A DNA stretch of 64,000 nucleotides from CAIYUC01 sp963682005 (GTDB lineage Bacteria > Bacteroidota > Bacteroidia > Bacteroidales > FEN-979): contig OY820914.1 in the NCBI GenBank assembly GCA_963682005.1, positions 3,906,001 to 3,970,000 of the forward strand, given 5' to 3'. Below are positions 35,498 through 44,170 of this stretch, in pieces. Every line of letters begins with the position of its first letter. Within the stretch, counting starts at the first letter, position 1. The position numbers and the translations under genes were made by a program. Under the pieces are notes generated by a model. The model saw only the letters and a list, made by a program, of their open reading frames with translations, was not told where the DNA came from and ran no database searches.

Positions 35498-36670
35498 TTA
35501 CATTTTTTGAAACACGAGTGCGGCATTGCAACCTCCGAATCCTGAAGCGGTCTTGACCACATTTCTGACTGGGGTCTTTCTGTTTTCATTTAGGACATTC
35601 AGTGGATCTTCTGCCATTGGATCACTGAATCCTGCGGAGGCGATCAGCAAGTCATTTGCCATGGAGCGCACAGATGCAATCGATTCGAGCATTCCGGCGG
35701 CACCAAGTGTGTGCCCCCAATACCCCTTGAAACTGTTGACCGGCGTCTGGCCGAAACCTGACCGTACCAATGCCTTTGTTTCCATTTCGTCATTATAAAC
35801 AGTTGCCGTACCATGTGCGGATATAAAATCAATCTGGGATGGCAACAAGCCTGATTCGGTTAAGGCATTCCTGATGGCAATGGAAAGTTCTTCACCGGTC
35901 CGTGAAGGCCCGGAGATGTGATTGGCATCATTGCTTGTCGCAAAACCCTCAATGGTAAGCGGATGGGTGACATACGAAGGTTCCCGGGTTGTAAGGATCA
36001 TGGTGCCGCACCCTTCACCGAGGGACAACCCATTGTGGGAAATGTCGAAAGGCCTGCATGGTTCCGGGCTCAGTGCCTGAAACGACTGGAATCCTGAAAT
36101 GACGAATCTCGAAAGAATATCTCCGCCGGTCACAATTGCATTCTCGTATTTTCCCGAACGAAGGTAACGGAAAGCCGTACCGATTGCGACCGATCCTGAG
36201 ATGCATGCGTTGGAAATGATCACCGGCGGATGGTGGAGGTTAAAAAAATTGCTGATCACATCGCCTGACTTCCAGAGGTAAAGCCTGTCGCGGCTGAAAA
36301 GATCTTTATTTTCAGCTTCAAGAAGATCGATATTCCCCTTTGTTGTCGAAATGATAAGGATAGTTCGGGGGTCGGAAAATGAAAAATCCGTTTGCCCGAT
36401 TGCATCACAAATAGAAAGGATGAAAAGCTTCTCCATCCGGGTATAGGCTTCACCAATAAGATCCGGACGGGTAGCATTAACGAGTGTGACGAAATTCTCC
36501 TCGAGCAAGGTTGAATTGACAATGGAAAGCGGTAATGGGAGAGGCGTAAATCCAGGATTATCTGACACCTTCAACCCTGATCTGTTTTCCGAAAGGCTGA
36601 CCATGTTCTCGTCAGTAGAAAAGCCCAGGGAGGTGATCATGTTATCGGATGCTACAAAAACCTTTTTCAT
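35498..36670 (-). CDS. Beta-ketoacyl synthase KS-D (divergent)
   Basis: A 390-residue ketosynthase. Cys lies in S-N-A-C-I-S-G, His in S-A-H-G-T-A-T and His in G-H-T-L-G-A-A-G, so it looks active, but the N-terminal region is unlike the other copies (M-K-K-V-F-V-A-S-D-N-M). The ATG at 36670 is preferred over an in-frame TTG at 36676. It lies between a 4HBT thioesterase and the KS-like small protein, with 7-13 bp spacing. Could be a specialised condensing enzyme for the starter or the last step. Confidence 0.85.
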   Translation of the reverse strand: MKKVFVASDNMITSLGFSTDENMVSLSENRSGLKVSDNPGFTPLPLPLSIVNSTLLEENFVTLVNATRPDLIGEAYTRMEKLFILSICDAIGQTDFSFSDPRTILIISTTKGNIDLLEAENKDLFSRDRLYLWKSGDVISNFFNLHHPPVIISNACISGSVAIGTAFRYLRSGKYENAIVTGGDILSRFVISGFQSFQALSPEPCRPFDISHNGLSLGEGCGTMILTTREPSYVTHPLTIEGFATSNDANHISGPSRTGEELSIAIRNALTESGLLPSQIDFISAHGTATVYNDEMETKALVRSGFGQTPVNSFKGYWGHTLGAAGMLESIASVRSMANDLLIASAGFSDPMAEDPLNVLNENRKTPVRNVVKTASGFGGCNAALVFQKM

Positions 36671-36683
36671 GCTCAATGTCCCT

Positions 36684-37100
36684 TCATATGATCCCCCATT
36701 TCTTCTTCCAGCCTATGTAAAATTCAGGAGAAGTAAGCAAAAGCTCACCCTCAGGTGTCAGAAAAACCTGGGTTGAACTGCCGGTAGCCATAAGCTCATG
36801 GTCCGATTTGCGGAAAATCCTGTATTCAAAAACGATCTTCGCGGCATCCGTATTGATGTATGTTGTTTCAACAACAGCTTCATCACCATAAACAAGGGGC
36901 CTCTTATAATCACAATTGACTTTAACGATCGGGATCATTATTTTGTGTTTATAAACATCAAGGTATCCGAGGTTATACTTCAAACCGAATGCTTCACGGC
37001 CGTCTTCAAAGTACTTAATGTAATTCCCGTGCCAGACGATCTTCATGGAGTCAACTTCGCCGAACCTCACTTTGATCCCGATGGTGTCAGTCAATAACAT
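36684..37100 (-). CDS. 4HBT-type thioesterase 2
   Basis: A 138-residue hotdog protein with V-R-F-G-E-V-D-S-M-K-I-V-W-H-G-N-Y-I-K-Y-F-E-D-G-R-E at residues 11-36, the YbgC/4HBT acyl-thioesterase signature with its Asp and His. It probably hydrolyses or proofreads acyl thioesters. It is one base away from the ABC permease gene and in the same transcription unit as KS-D. Confidence 0.9.
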   Translation of the reverse strand: MLLTDTIGIKVRFGEVDSMKIVWHGNYIKYFEDGREAFGLKYNLGYLDVYKHKIMIPIVKVNCDYKRPLVYGDEAVVETTYINTDAAKIVFEYRIFRKSDHELMATGSSTQVFLTPEGELLLTSPEFYIGWKKKWGII

Positions 37101-37101
37101 A

Positions 37102-38403
37102 TTACTTTTTTAATGGACTTTTAAACTGCCTGTAAATCGCTGTGATGATGACGGTCACAAGGAAGAATAAAAGGAGTTTGAATATTTCCGGAAATATATT
37201 GACAATGCTTCCACCGCGGAGGAATATGCTATAATAGCCGTTTATAGCCCAGTTCAGGGGGCTTAATGTAGCTACATGCCTCATAAACTCAGGCATCAGG
37301 TAGATCGGAACCCACAATCCGCCCATGGCAGCCAGAATTATGATCGACACCGAACCGAAGGCCGCCGCCTGCTGGTGGGTACTTGCCACAGTTCCGACGA
37401 GCATTCCGTAACCCAGAGCGGCAAGAGCGGTAACAATGGAAACAATGGTCAGCGAGAAAAGCTGGCCGCCGATATCCAGCATGGGGATATGGAACAGCGG
37501 GAGGATGAAGATACCGGAAAGAATCATCAGTGCAGACTGGATCATGCACACGATAAAGTACACTCCCGCTTTGGCAAGCAGAAGATTCATATAGGATACG
37601 GGCATAACCAGCAACCGGAAAAGGCTGCCTTCCTCGCGTTCTTTGATCATGCTGCTCGTAAGCGGAATGACAATAAAAAACATGGCAAAGATGGTCCATG
37701 CCGGAACGTTGTGCTGAACCGTATTCGGGGCTTCAGAGATTTCCTGGTACCTAGGATAGACCTCTTTAAAGGCGAGGGCGTCCTTATACTCCAGAACCGG
37801 GGGTTTGAACGTTGGGAACTGGTTCGCAATCTCCTGGTTAAAGCTTTTAAAGATCATTTCAGTTTCAACCTTATAATGATATTCACGAATAGAACTGATC
37901 ACTGCATTCTTGAAAGAGGAACGGATGGCCGGATCAAAATAGAAGGTAATGGAATCAGCTTGTTTTAATGGAATATCCTTGAGCAGCCCTGCATTGAACA
38001 ACCCGAAGCCGGCCAGAGTTTTTGCAACCATGAGTCTTACATTTGACCGGATCGTTTGTGTCACACCCGCAGGAATAACGATACCGATCACAAACTGACC
38101 GCGTTTGACGGCTTCCCTGACCGATTCTTCTGTAGCAGGTTTTGATTCAATACTATCATAAATGGTAAAGAAATTAGAGTCGCGAAGGCCGTTCCTGATT
38201 TTTAGTCCAAGACTGTCGTTGTCTGTATTAACAAATACTATCGGCACCTTTGATTCATGAACAAGCGAATTCCATCCGTTTTCCTGGAGCAGCGACATGA
38301 GTACGACCAGGAACATCGGCATGGCAAATAAAACGATCATCCCTGCCCGGTCGCGCAACAGCAACAACCATTCTTTTTTTACTGCTGAGAAATATTTGAA
38401 CAT
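37102..38403 (-). CDS. ABC-2 type exporter, permease subunit
   Basis: A 433-residue membrane protein: one N-terminal helix (about residues 24-40), a large extracytoplasmic loop of roughly 190 residues, and five or six helices from about 230 onwards, with the E-R-E-E-G-S-L-F-R-L coupling segment. It belongs to the ABC-2/YhgE type of lipid, drug and polymer exporters. The ATPase partner is encoded just upstream at 38601, across a 197-bp repeat-containing gap. Likely exports a cluster product or its precursor. Confidence 0.92.
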   Translation of the reverse strand: MFKYFSAVKKEWLLLLRDRAGMIVLFAMPMFLVVLMSLLQENGWNSLVHESKVPIVFVNTDNDSLGLKIRNGLRDSNFFTIYDSIESKPATEESVREAVKRGQFVIGIVIPAGVTQTIRSNVRLMVAKTLAGFGLFNAGLLKDIPLKQADSITFYFDPAIRSSFKNAVISSIREYHYKVETEMIFKSFNQEIANQFPTFKPPVLEYKDALAFKEVYPRYQEISEAPNTVQHNVPAWTIFAMFFIVIPLTSSMIKEREEGSLFRLLVMPVSYMNLLLAKAGVYFIVCMIQSALMILSGIFILPLFHIPMLDIGGQLFSLTIVSIVTALAALGYGMLVGTVASTHQQAAAFGSVSIIILAAMGGLWVPIYLMPEFMRHVATLSPLNWAINGYYSIFLRGGSIVNIFPEIFKLLLFFLVTVIITAIYRQFKSPLKK

Positions 38404-38462
38404 TTATCCGGAGTATATTTTCAACGTTTATTTTTTACTTCAGGTTCTGGCTTTCCGTTAAC

Positions 38463-38600
38463 CGTCATTCCCGCGAAAGCGGGAACAGGCTGCAGGCTGC
38501 AGGCTACAGGCTACAGGCTACAGGATTGTATGTTCATAATTTTGGTTAGGAATCATTTCCATTAAAATTCGCAATTCGTAATTCGTCATTCGTAATTAAT
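38463..38600. repeat. Composite repeat: REP-like palindrome plus heptamer arrays
   Basis: CGTCATTCCCGCGAAAGCGGGAA (38463-38485; TTCCCGC/GCGGGAA stem) is followed by five GGCTACA/GGCTGCA heptamers up to 38526. A second array, AATTCGT units, fills 38566-38600 and ends at the ABC ATPase stop codon (38601-38603). The same palindrome plus heptamer combination recurs at 49332-49405. Confidence 0.8.
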
Positions 38601-39353
38601 TTAATCTCTCAGTTCTTTTCCCGTCAAATGAAGGAACAGGTTTTCAAGATTCTTGAACTCAGGCCGTTCTGCAACAAGTTCTTTTGGATTACCAATGGAA
38701 ATGATCGTTCCCCGGTCGATGATCGCAACCCGTGAACACAGGTTTTCTGCTTCTTCCATATAATGGGATGTATAGATGATCGTTGTTCCCACTTTGTTGA
38801 TCTCGTGAAGAAAATTGAGGATCACGATCCTTGACTGGACATCAATGCCCACGGTCGGTTCATCGAGGAAAAGCACTTTGGGGTCATGGAGCAACCCTGC
38901 GATCAGGTTGACTCTCCGTTTCATTCCCCCCGAAAAAGTTCCCACCTTTTTATTGGCATAGCGCTCAAGACCAAAGGTTCTGAGCCTTTCCATGATCTTA
39001 TCGCGCAGGGACTTTCCGCGGAGATTGTACATGTTCCCGAAGAACGTAAGGTTCTCCATTGCAGTCAGGGAAGGGTAGAGCGCAACATCCTGCGGAACTG
39101 TCCCGATAATCTTCTTGATCGAGTGAAGATCTGCCCTGATATCCAGGCCATCGATGGTTACAGACCCTTCGCCTGGTGGAAATAAACCGCACAGGATGGA
39201 AATGGTGGTGGTTTTTCCGGCTCCGTTGGGGCCCAGAAGTCCGAAAATCTCGTTTGGGAAAATATCAAGCGAAATAGATCTTAAAGCGGGTTCATCGGCA
39301 CCCTGGTATGTTTTTGAAAGATCCTTGATCCGGATAAGGGGTGAATTCTCCAT
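38601..39353 (-). CDS. ABC transporter ATP-binding protein
   Basis: A 250-residue ATPase. Walker A G-P-N-G-A-G-K-T-T-T (residues 41-50), signature F-S-G-G-M-K-R, Walker B L-F-L-D-E-P-T-V-G-I-D and the switch His (I-Y-T-S-H-Y) are all present. It pairs with the ABC-2 permease downstream. The start ATG lies 3 bp from the BtrH-like gene stop. Confidence 0.95.
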   Translation of the reverse strand: MENSPLIRIKDLSKTYQGADEPALRSISLDIFPNEIFGLLGPNGAGKTTTISILCGLFPPGEGSVTIDGLDIRADLHSIKKIIGTVPQDVALYPSLTAMENLTFFGNMYNLRGKSLRDKIMERLRTFGLERYANKKVGTFSGGMKRRVNLIAGLLHDPKVLFLDEPTVGIDVQSRIVILNFLHEINKVGTTIIYTSHYMEEAENLCSRVAIIDRGTIISIGNPKELVAERPEFKNLENLFLHLTGKELRD

Positions 39354-39355
39354 GA

Positions 39356-40372
39356 TCAGAATTGAACGGTTTTTAGTTTCTTGTAAACGGCCTCTTCCAT
39401 ATCGGCGATCTCAAGCATCAGATTGCCCAGTTTACCATAATCTTCCTCGGGTTTCGAGCGGTTTTTGCAATTTCTTGCTCCGACATAGGTGAATTCCCTC
39501 CATTTATTCGCTGTCTTTCCCATCATATCTGAAGCCGCAAGGAGGTCACTGCTGTTGTACTTTTCCCCGACTTCTTTCAGGAATGCACCGTAGATATAGC
39601 GAAATCCGGCTCCGCCAGTACCAAAATCCTCAGCCATCCTGATGACCTGGCCCACATAGAATGCTGCTTTATCGTTTCCGTGCTTTTTCGGCCATTTTTT
39701 CATATCCCGGGCCATCCATCGGATTCCTTTTACACCGATCAGCGGAAAAGGTACGCCGATCATATCGTACACCGTCCTTTTAATTCCTTTTATAATGGCG
39801 GGTTTAAAGTCGACTTCTTTATTGACCTTGGTGATCCAGTACATTTTTCCCTTCGGGGCAAACGCACCTTTAGCATAACGGACACGCAAAAGATCGTCGT
39901 AGCTTATCAACTGGGGATGTTCCATGACCGTATCGCTGACATGATACATGTTTCCTTCCTTGCCAAATGCGACAAGGTTATGCATATTATAATGCTGACG
40001 GTATTCGGGGGGAAAAAATGTAAGCTGGAATACACCAACCTGCATGCCTGTCGGGATCCCGTTCATGAGGTTCCTGTCAAGCATTTCCATGGCTTCCTTC
40101 GGATCTTTAAAGCTTTTCACAACCGTGGCTTCCGCCCCGAGATTGGTGGTAGAGCGCTTGAATACCATGTTCGGGAAATTCCGGAACGACATCATCGGGG
40201 CGAACATTATTTTCAGGAATGGAATATAGCTGAAAAATAACCCGTTGCCGATCCCGAATGCCATCGGTTCAGACATTTCAAGACCATGAAATTTGAAAAG
40301 GTTTGAAGTGGCCCCGCTTTCGCAATGGCCTGCCTGGCGATGCGTATAATTAATCAGATATTTATCATTCAT
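39356..40372 (-). CDS. BtrH-like acyltransferase (copy 1)
   Basis: A 338-residue protein of the BtrH N-terminal domain plus DUF4872 type. The conserved start is Y-T-H-R-Q-A-G-H-C-E-S-G (candidate nucleophile Cys17), then F-G-I-G-N-G-L-F-F-S-Y and, in the second half, R-Y-A-K-G-A-F-A-P-K-G-K-M-Y. BtrH of butirosin biosynthesis transfers an acyl group from an ACP to an amine. It is paralogous to 40932-41933; each copy is preceded by a small homologous gene (40388 and 41956). Probably cytoplasmic. Confidence 0.85.
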   Translation of the reverse strand: MNDKYLINYTHRQAGHCESGATSNLFKFHGLEMSEPMAFGIGNGLFFSYIPFLKIMFAPMMSFRNFPNMVFKRSTTNLGAEATVVKSFKDPKEAMEMLDRNLMNGIPTGMQVGVFQLTFFPPEYRQHYNMHNLVAFGKEGNMYHVSDTVMEHPQLISYDDLLRVRYAKGAFAPKGKMYWITKVNKEVDFKPAIIKGIKRTVYDMIGVPFPLIGVKGIRWMARDMKKWPKKHGNDKAAFYVGQVIRMAEDFGTGGAGFRYIYGAFLKEVGEKYNSSDLLAASDMMGKTANKWREFTYVGARNCKNRSKPEEDYGKLGNLMLEIADMEEAVYKKLKTVQF

Positions 40373-40387
40373 TCGTTATACATTTTA

Positions 40388-40789
40388 TTAATCTACAATT
40401 TTTAACTGGTCAACAGTAATATTAAAAGCTTCGGCATATTTCTGGAGGGTCTTCTCATTCAACCGGTTGAAGACACCAGGTTTAAAATGTCGTTTCACCC
40501 TCCAAAGTCCAATCCCGGAAATAATGGAAAGGTTCAATGGGTCCAGCAGGTTCTTTTCCATGTAATAAACGATCGGGCTGGCCGTTCCGCTCTTGACTTT
40601 TTGCCGGGCTTCTTCCGCGCGTTCCTTAAAATGGTCCCATGCCTGTTGCAGGACGACTCTGTCAGCTTCACCGTGAAAACCTACGCTTTGTTCATAATCG
40701 CCCTTTTCAGCGTATGAATAGAACAATTCACGGTACTGTCCGAAGTTTTGGTCTTTATAAACAGGGTTATCTTTGTTATCCATAGACAT
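40388..40789 (-). CDS. Small XRE-like helix-turn-helix protein (copy 1)
   Basis: A 133-residue protein not usually named. Its C-terminal 65 residues follow the pattern of an XRE/Cro helix-turn-helix: Y-Y-M-E-K-N-L, G-L-W-R-V-K-R-H-F and L-Q-K-Y-A-E-A-F-N-I-T-V-D-Q-L. The N-terminus (Y-R-E-L-F-Y-S-Y) is charged. It is homologous to 41956-42369 throughout (about 40% identity by eye) and each is immediately upstream of a BtrH-like gene. It may be a DNA-binding regulator or a partner of the transferase; the sequence suggests but does not prove a DNA-binding fold. Confidence 0.7.
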   Translation of the reverse strand: MSMDNKDNPVYKDQNFGQYRELFYSYAEKGDYEQSVGFHGEADRVVLQQAWDHFKERAEEARQKVKSGTASPIVYYMEKNLLDPLNLSIISGIGLWRVKRHFKPGVFNRLNEKTLQKYAEAFNITVDQLKIVD

Positions 40790-40931
40790 TCCTATATAAT
40801 TAGATTTATGATATTATTGAAATCTTTTGCGAAAGTAATGAAAAAAGTGTTAGGGTTTGCAGAAGCTTTCTGGTTCCGGAATACCAGGAAGAGCAACATT
40901 CTCCAGCTGTCATTATCATACATTGCAATAA

Positions 40932-41933
40932 TTATTTGATCTTCCCGAGCTTTTTAAAGATCACCTCTTCTTTATCAGCGCAATCAAGCAGGATATCCGC
41001 AAGAAAGTCATAGGATTCTTCAGGCTTTCCCCTTTTCTTGCAATTCCTTGACCCAAGATACGAAAAATCACGCCACCTGTTTGCATTTTTTCCCATTTCA
41101 ATGGCCATTTCTTTCAACCAGTCCTGCTGCAAAACACCCGCTGCTTCATCGAGGAATGCCCCATAGATAAAGCGAAATCCTGCGCCTGCTGTACCAACCT
41201 CTTCCTCCATGCGTAGTACCTGTCCCAGGTAATAAGAGGCTTTTTCATCTCCGTATTTTTTTTGCCAGTTCCTCATCTGCCTGGACAAATACCTGATTCC
41301 TTTCACCCCGATCAATGGGAACGGTACTTCTGTCATATTATAAGCGGTCTTTTTGATCCCTTTTATGATGGCAGTCCTGATATCCGGGTTTTCAGGAAAA
41401 GAATAAGGGAAGTACATGCGTCCTTTCGGGGCGAATGGTCCTTTTGCGAACCTGACGCGCATCAGGTCCTGGTAACTGATCGTCACCGGTTTCTCGACCA
41501 CCGTATCGCTGATGTAATAATGCCCGTTCTCCTTTCCGTAAACGACCATGTTATGCATGTTGTAATGCATCCTGTATTCTGGCGGAAAGAAAGGAAGATG
41601 GAATGTTCCCACCTGCAGTCCGACGGGAAATCCTTTTCCAAGGGTCTGGTCAAGCAGATCCATCGCCTTCTCAGGATCACGGAAATGATGGATCTGGCTC
41701 TTAACGCCTAATTGCCTTGTCGCCCTGCTGAACACCATCCCCGGCCATACCCTGAATGAGGTGACAGGGGCATGCTGCATTTTGAGGAACGGGAGATAAC
41801 TGAAGAACAAACCGGCACCGATCCCAAAAACCAGTGGTTCGCTGATGCTGATTTTATGATAGTGCAACAAGTTTGAAGTTACACCGCTTTCACAGTGCCC
41901 GGCCTGCCGGTGCTCGAAGTCCATTTTTATCAT
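40932..41933 (-). CDS. BtrH-like acyltransferase (copy 2)
   Basis: A 333-residue paralogue of copy 1, with F-E-H-R-Q-A-G-H-C-E-S-G (Cys14), F-G-I-G-A-G-L-F-F-S-Y and R-F-A-K-G-P-F-A-P-K-G-R-M-Y. Spacing and gene order (small XRE-like gene then BtrH-like gene) repeat those of copy 1. Likely to attach an acyl chain from an ACP to an amine or a hydroxyl. The 142-bp gap to the next small gene contains no other gene. Confidence 0.85.
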   Translation of the reverse strand: MIKMDFEHRQAGHCESGVTSNLLHYHKISISEPLVFGIGAGLFFSYLPFLKMQHAPVTSFRVWPGMVFSRATRQLGVKSQIHHFRDPEKAMDLLDQTLGKGFPVGLQVGTFHLPFFPPEYRMHYNMHNMVVYGKENGHYYISDTVVEKPVTISYQDLMRVRFAKGPFAPKGRMYFPYSFPENPDIRTAIIKGIKKTAYNMTEVPFPLIGVKGIRYLSRQMRNWQKKYGDEKASYYLGQVLRMEEEVGTAGAGFRFIYGAFLDEAAGVLQQDWLKEMAIEMGKNANRWRDFSYLGSRNCKKRGKPEESYDFLADILLDCADKEEVIFKKLGKIK

Positions 41934-41955
41934 TTATGCCTTTCTTTTTCCAGAG

Positions 41956-42369
41956 TTATTTTACCAAAAATCCCGGTGTTACGAGTTCTTCCGGGGTAAC
42001 ATCAAAGATTGATGCATAATTCAGGATCACGTTGGGCTTAAGCTTCGAAAACACCTTTGGTTTCAGGTGCCGCTTTACCCTCCATTTCATGAATCCCGAA
42101 TAATCAGCCAGGGTAGGCAGTTCCATCAGGTGTTTTTCCATATAATAGGCGAGGGGACTCAATTCGCCCTCCTTTATCTTTTGTATCACATTGTTGATCC
42201 TCTCCTCGGCAACTTCCCAGCTTTGCTTTATGATCACCTGGTTGGCGCTGTACTGGTAACCCACACGCTTTGTGTAATTCCCATTCTCATCAAACGAATA
42301 AAAAAGTTCCCTGTTGTTCCTGTAAATGAGATCTTCATCAGAAGTACCCGAGCCGTTTTGTTCCTTCAT
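41956..42369 (-). CDS. Small XRE-like helix-turn-helix protein (copy 2)
   Basis: A 137-residue paralogue of 40388-40789. Shared wording includes N-R-E-L-F-Y-S-F, L-A-Y-Y-M-E-K-H-L, W-R-V-K-R-H-L-K-P-K-V-F-S-K-L and I-L-N-Y-A-S-I-F-D-V-T-P-E-E-L, an XRE-like helix arrangement. It precedes a BtrH-like gene by 22 bp. Its role is unknown. Confidence 0.7.
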   Translation of the reverse strand: MKEQNGSGTSDEDLIYRNNRELFYSFDENGNYTKRVGYQYSANQVIIKQSWEVAEERINNVIQKIKEGELSPLAYYMEKHLMELPTLADYSGFMKWRVKRHLKPKVFSKLKPNVILNYASIFDVTPEELVTPGFLVK

Positions 42370-42383
42370 ACTTGTTTCCGGTG

Positions 42384-42824
42384 CTAATTCTTGATTAAAA
42401 ATATTCTTAATTCACATTCCGCAAGGATGCGATCTTCTGAAGTAACCTTTGCGGAAACAATGGTGGCGTCAAAAACCTCGTTTGTGACAACTGTTTCTGT
42501 CAGCAATTTGTCCCCGGATTTGGGCAGTTCATGGATCCGGAGATTTTTGATCCCTCCGATAAAACCTAGCTGTGGCTCCCTTTTTTCCAGGTCGGCAGCA
42601 TAACCTGCTCCGGCAGCTGCTGTCTGGGCCATATTCTCGATCAGCCCGGGTTCGCGTAATCTGCCTTTTTCAAAGAAAATATTGTTTTCTCTGACAGTCA
42701 TGGAAGTCACCGTCAGCTTGCCTTCGACCCGTACAAGCTCATCAATCATAACCATCGGATCCCGTTGGGGAATAAAACGGTCCATATCACTTCTTTCAGC
42801 GATTACCTTTTCAAATGATGCCAT
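42384..42824 (-). CDS. ApeP-like 3-hydroxyacyl-ACP dehydratase
   Basis: A 146-residue hotdog protein. I-P-Q-R-D-P-M-V-M-I-D-E-L (residues 18-30) matches the FabZ start and E-P-G-L-I-E-N-M-A-Q-T-A-A-A the second helix with its catalytic Glu, but the usual GHFPG His is absent (E-K-G-R-L-R-E-P-G). This pattern is typical of the ApeP branch. It is likely the partner of the His-containing dehydratase at 27243. It overlaps the upstream radical SAM gene by 22 bp. Confidence 0.82.
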   Translation of the reverse strand: MASFEKVIAERSDMDRFIPQRDPMVMIDELVRVEGKLTVTSMTVRENNIFFEKGRLREPGLIENMAQTAAAGAGYAADLEKREPQLGFIGGIKNLRIHELPKSGDKLLTETVVTNEVFDATIVSAKVTSEDRILAECELRIFLIKN

Positions 42825-44170
42825 AATGATCCTTTTCTGTTTCGTTTTCGCATCCTGTTCATGGCTGTAACAACATCCTCGTCAGGGAATACCCATCTGC
42901 GACCAGTCGCATCTGCCCGTTCCTTAAGGGTTTTGTAATCAATTCCTTTGGCAAGGTAATAGGCAGGCTCAAGTAAGTCATCACCAGGAGTGATAACCCC
43001 TTCTTCCGAAGCCAGGTCAAAAAGTCTTGTCCCGGGATAGATCCTCATCCCGATGTATGGAAAAAATACCGTGTTCTCAAACTTTTTGGAGTTCTCAAAT
43101 CCTTCATTGACCGAATCTTCTGTCTCACCATATCCGCCAAGGATAAGGAAATGAGAGTAATAGATCCCAACTTTGTTGCACAGATCGGAGACTTCCAGAA
43201 CTTCTTCCATGGTAAAATGCTTCCCGTAATGCTTTAACGTTGAATCGGAAAGGGATTCCGTGCCGAATTCAATATGTGTCAGTCCAGCAGCGAAGAACAG
43301 CCGGAGTGTCTCTTCATCCAGGTCATGCGGTGAAAAATAGGCGCCCCATTTGATCTGCAGGCCTCTTGAAATCATCTTCTCTGCAAGCTCCTGGTTGAAT
43401 TTCTTGTTGATGTTGAAAACCGAGTCCGTGAAAAATACATGGTCGATATTTTTCTTAAAATAGAGTTCAGCCAGCGTATCAATGATTTTATCCGGATCAA
43501 GCGTTCTCACTTTTGTTCCTTCGATCACAGGATAGGTGCAGTAAATGCATTTATGCGGACATCCCCGTTTGGTCTGAACATTCATCATTCCGCTCTTATT
43601 CCAGTAAAAGTCGATGAGACTTTTCTCAAAGTTAAGATCAAGTTGTTTCAGGAATGTTTTTCTGGGATTCAGGATGATCTCCTGGCCGTTGCTGTAAACA
43701 AGGCCCTGAATGTGCGTATAGTCTTCCTTTCTGATCAGGCAGGTAATTAGCTTTGACAGGCTTTCCTCGCCCTCTCCATAGATTCCGAAATCGGGCTGAA
43801 GGTACCCGAACAGTTTTTTCGGAAAAATGGAGAATGCCGAACCACCTATAATGAGCGTTGTTTGAACAGTGCTCCTGACGGTATCCATGATCTTCTTATA
43901 ATCATGGATGAATATGTTCCTGGACATGGAATCCACATCATCAATATTCCGGAAGGAGATCCCCGTAAAATCAGGGGACCATGAGGTAAGCACGTCCCTG
44001 AATGAAGCGTTGGATTCAAGATTAAAGTCAAAGATCCTGATCTCAAGATCCGGCATCGAGGAAGAAAGATAGGAGTGAAGATAGGAAATACCTAACGGGT
44101 AAACCGGGTATGGAACAGCAAATTTGTTAGCTGAGACAAGCAGAAGTTTATATTTCCTATCTGATTTCAC
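42803..44170 (-). CDS. B12-binding/radical SAM protein (copy 5)
   Basis: A 455-residue protein, paralogous to copy 3 at 15527. N-terminal B12-type domain with Y-P-L-G-I-S-Y-L-H (near residue 24), I-I-G-G-S-A-F-S-I-F-P (107-117) and G-I-Y-G-E-G-E-E; cluster motif C-P-H-K-C-I-Y-C (Cys204, 208, 211) preceded by Q-T-K-R-G. It overlaps the downstream ApeP-like gene by 22 bp and the upstream LpxL-like gene by 4 bp (ATGA), so it is firmly embedded in the biosynthetic operon. This is the strongest contextual evidence that radical SAM chemistry belongs to the pathway. Confidence 0.88.
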   Translation of the reverse strand: MKSDRKYKLLLVSANKFAVPYPVYPLGISYLHSYLSSSMPDLEIRIFDFNLESNASFRDVLTSWSPDFTGISFRNIDDVDSMSRNIFIHDYKKIMDTVRSTVQTTLIIGGSAFSIFPKKLFGYLQPDFGIYGEGEESLSKLITCLIRKEDYTHIQGLVYSNGQEIILNPRKTFLKQLDLNFEKSLIDFYWNKSGMMNVQTKRGCPHKCIYCTYPVIEGTKVRTLDPDKIIDTLAELYFKKNIDHVFFTDSVFNINKKFNQELAEKMISRGLQIKWGAYFSPHDLDEETLRLFFAAGLTHIEFGTESLSDSTLKHYGKHFTMEEVLEVSDLCNKVGIYYSHFLILGGYGETEDSVNEGFENSKKFENTVFFPYIGMRIYPGTRLFDLASEEGVITPGDDLLEPAYYLAKGIDYKTLKERADATGRRWVFPDEDVVTAMNRMRKRNRKGSLWHHLKR

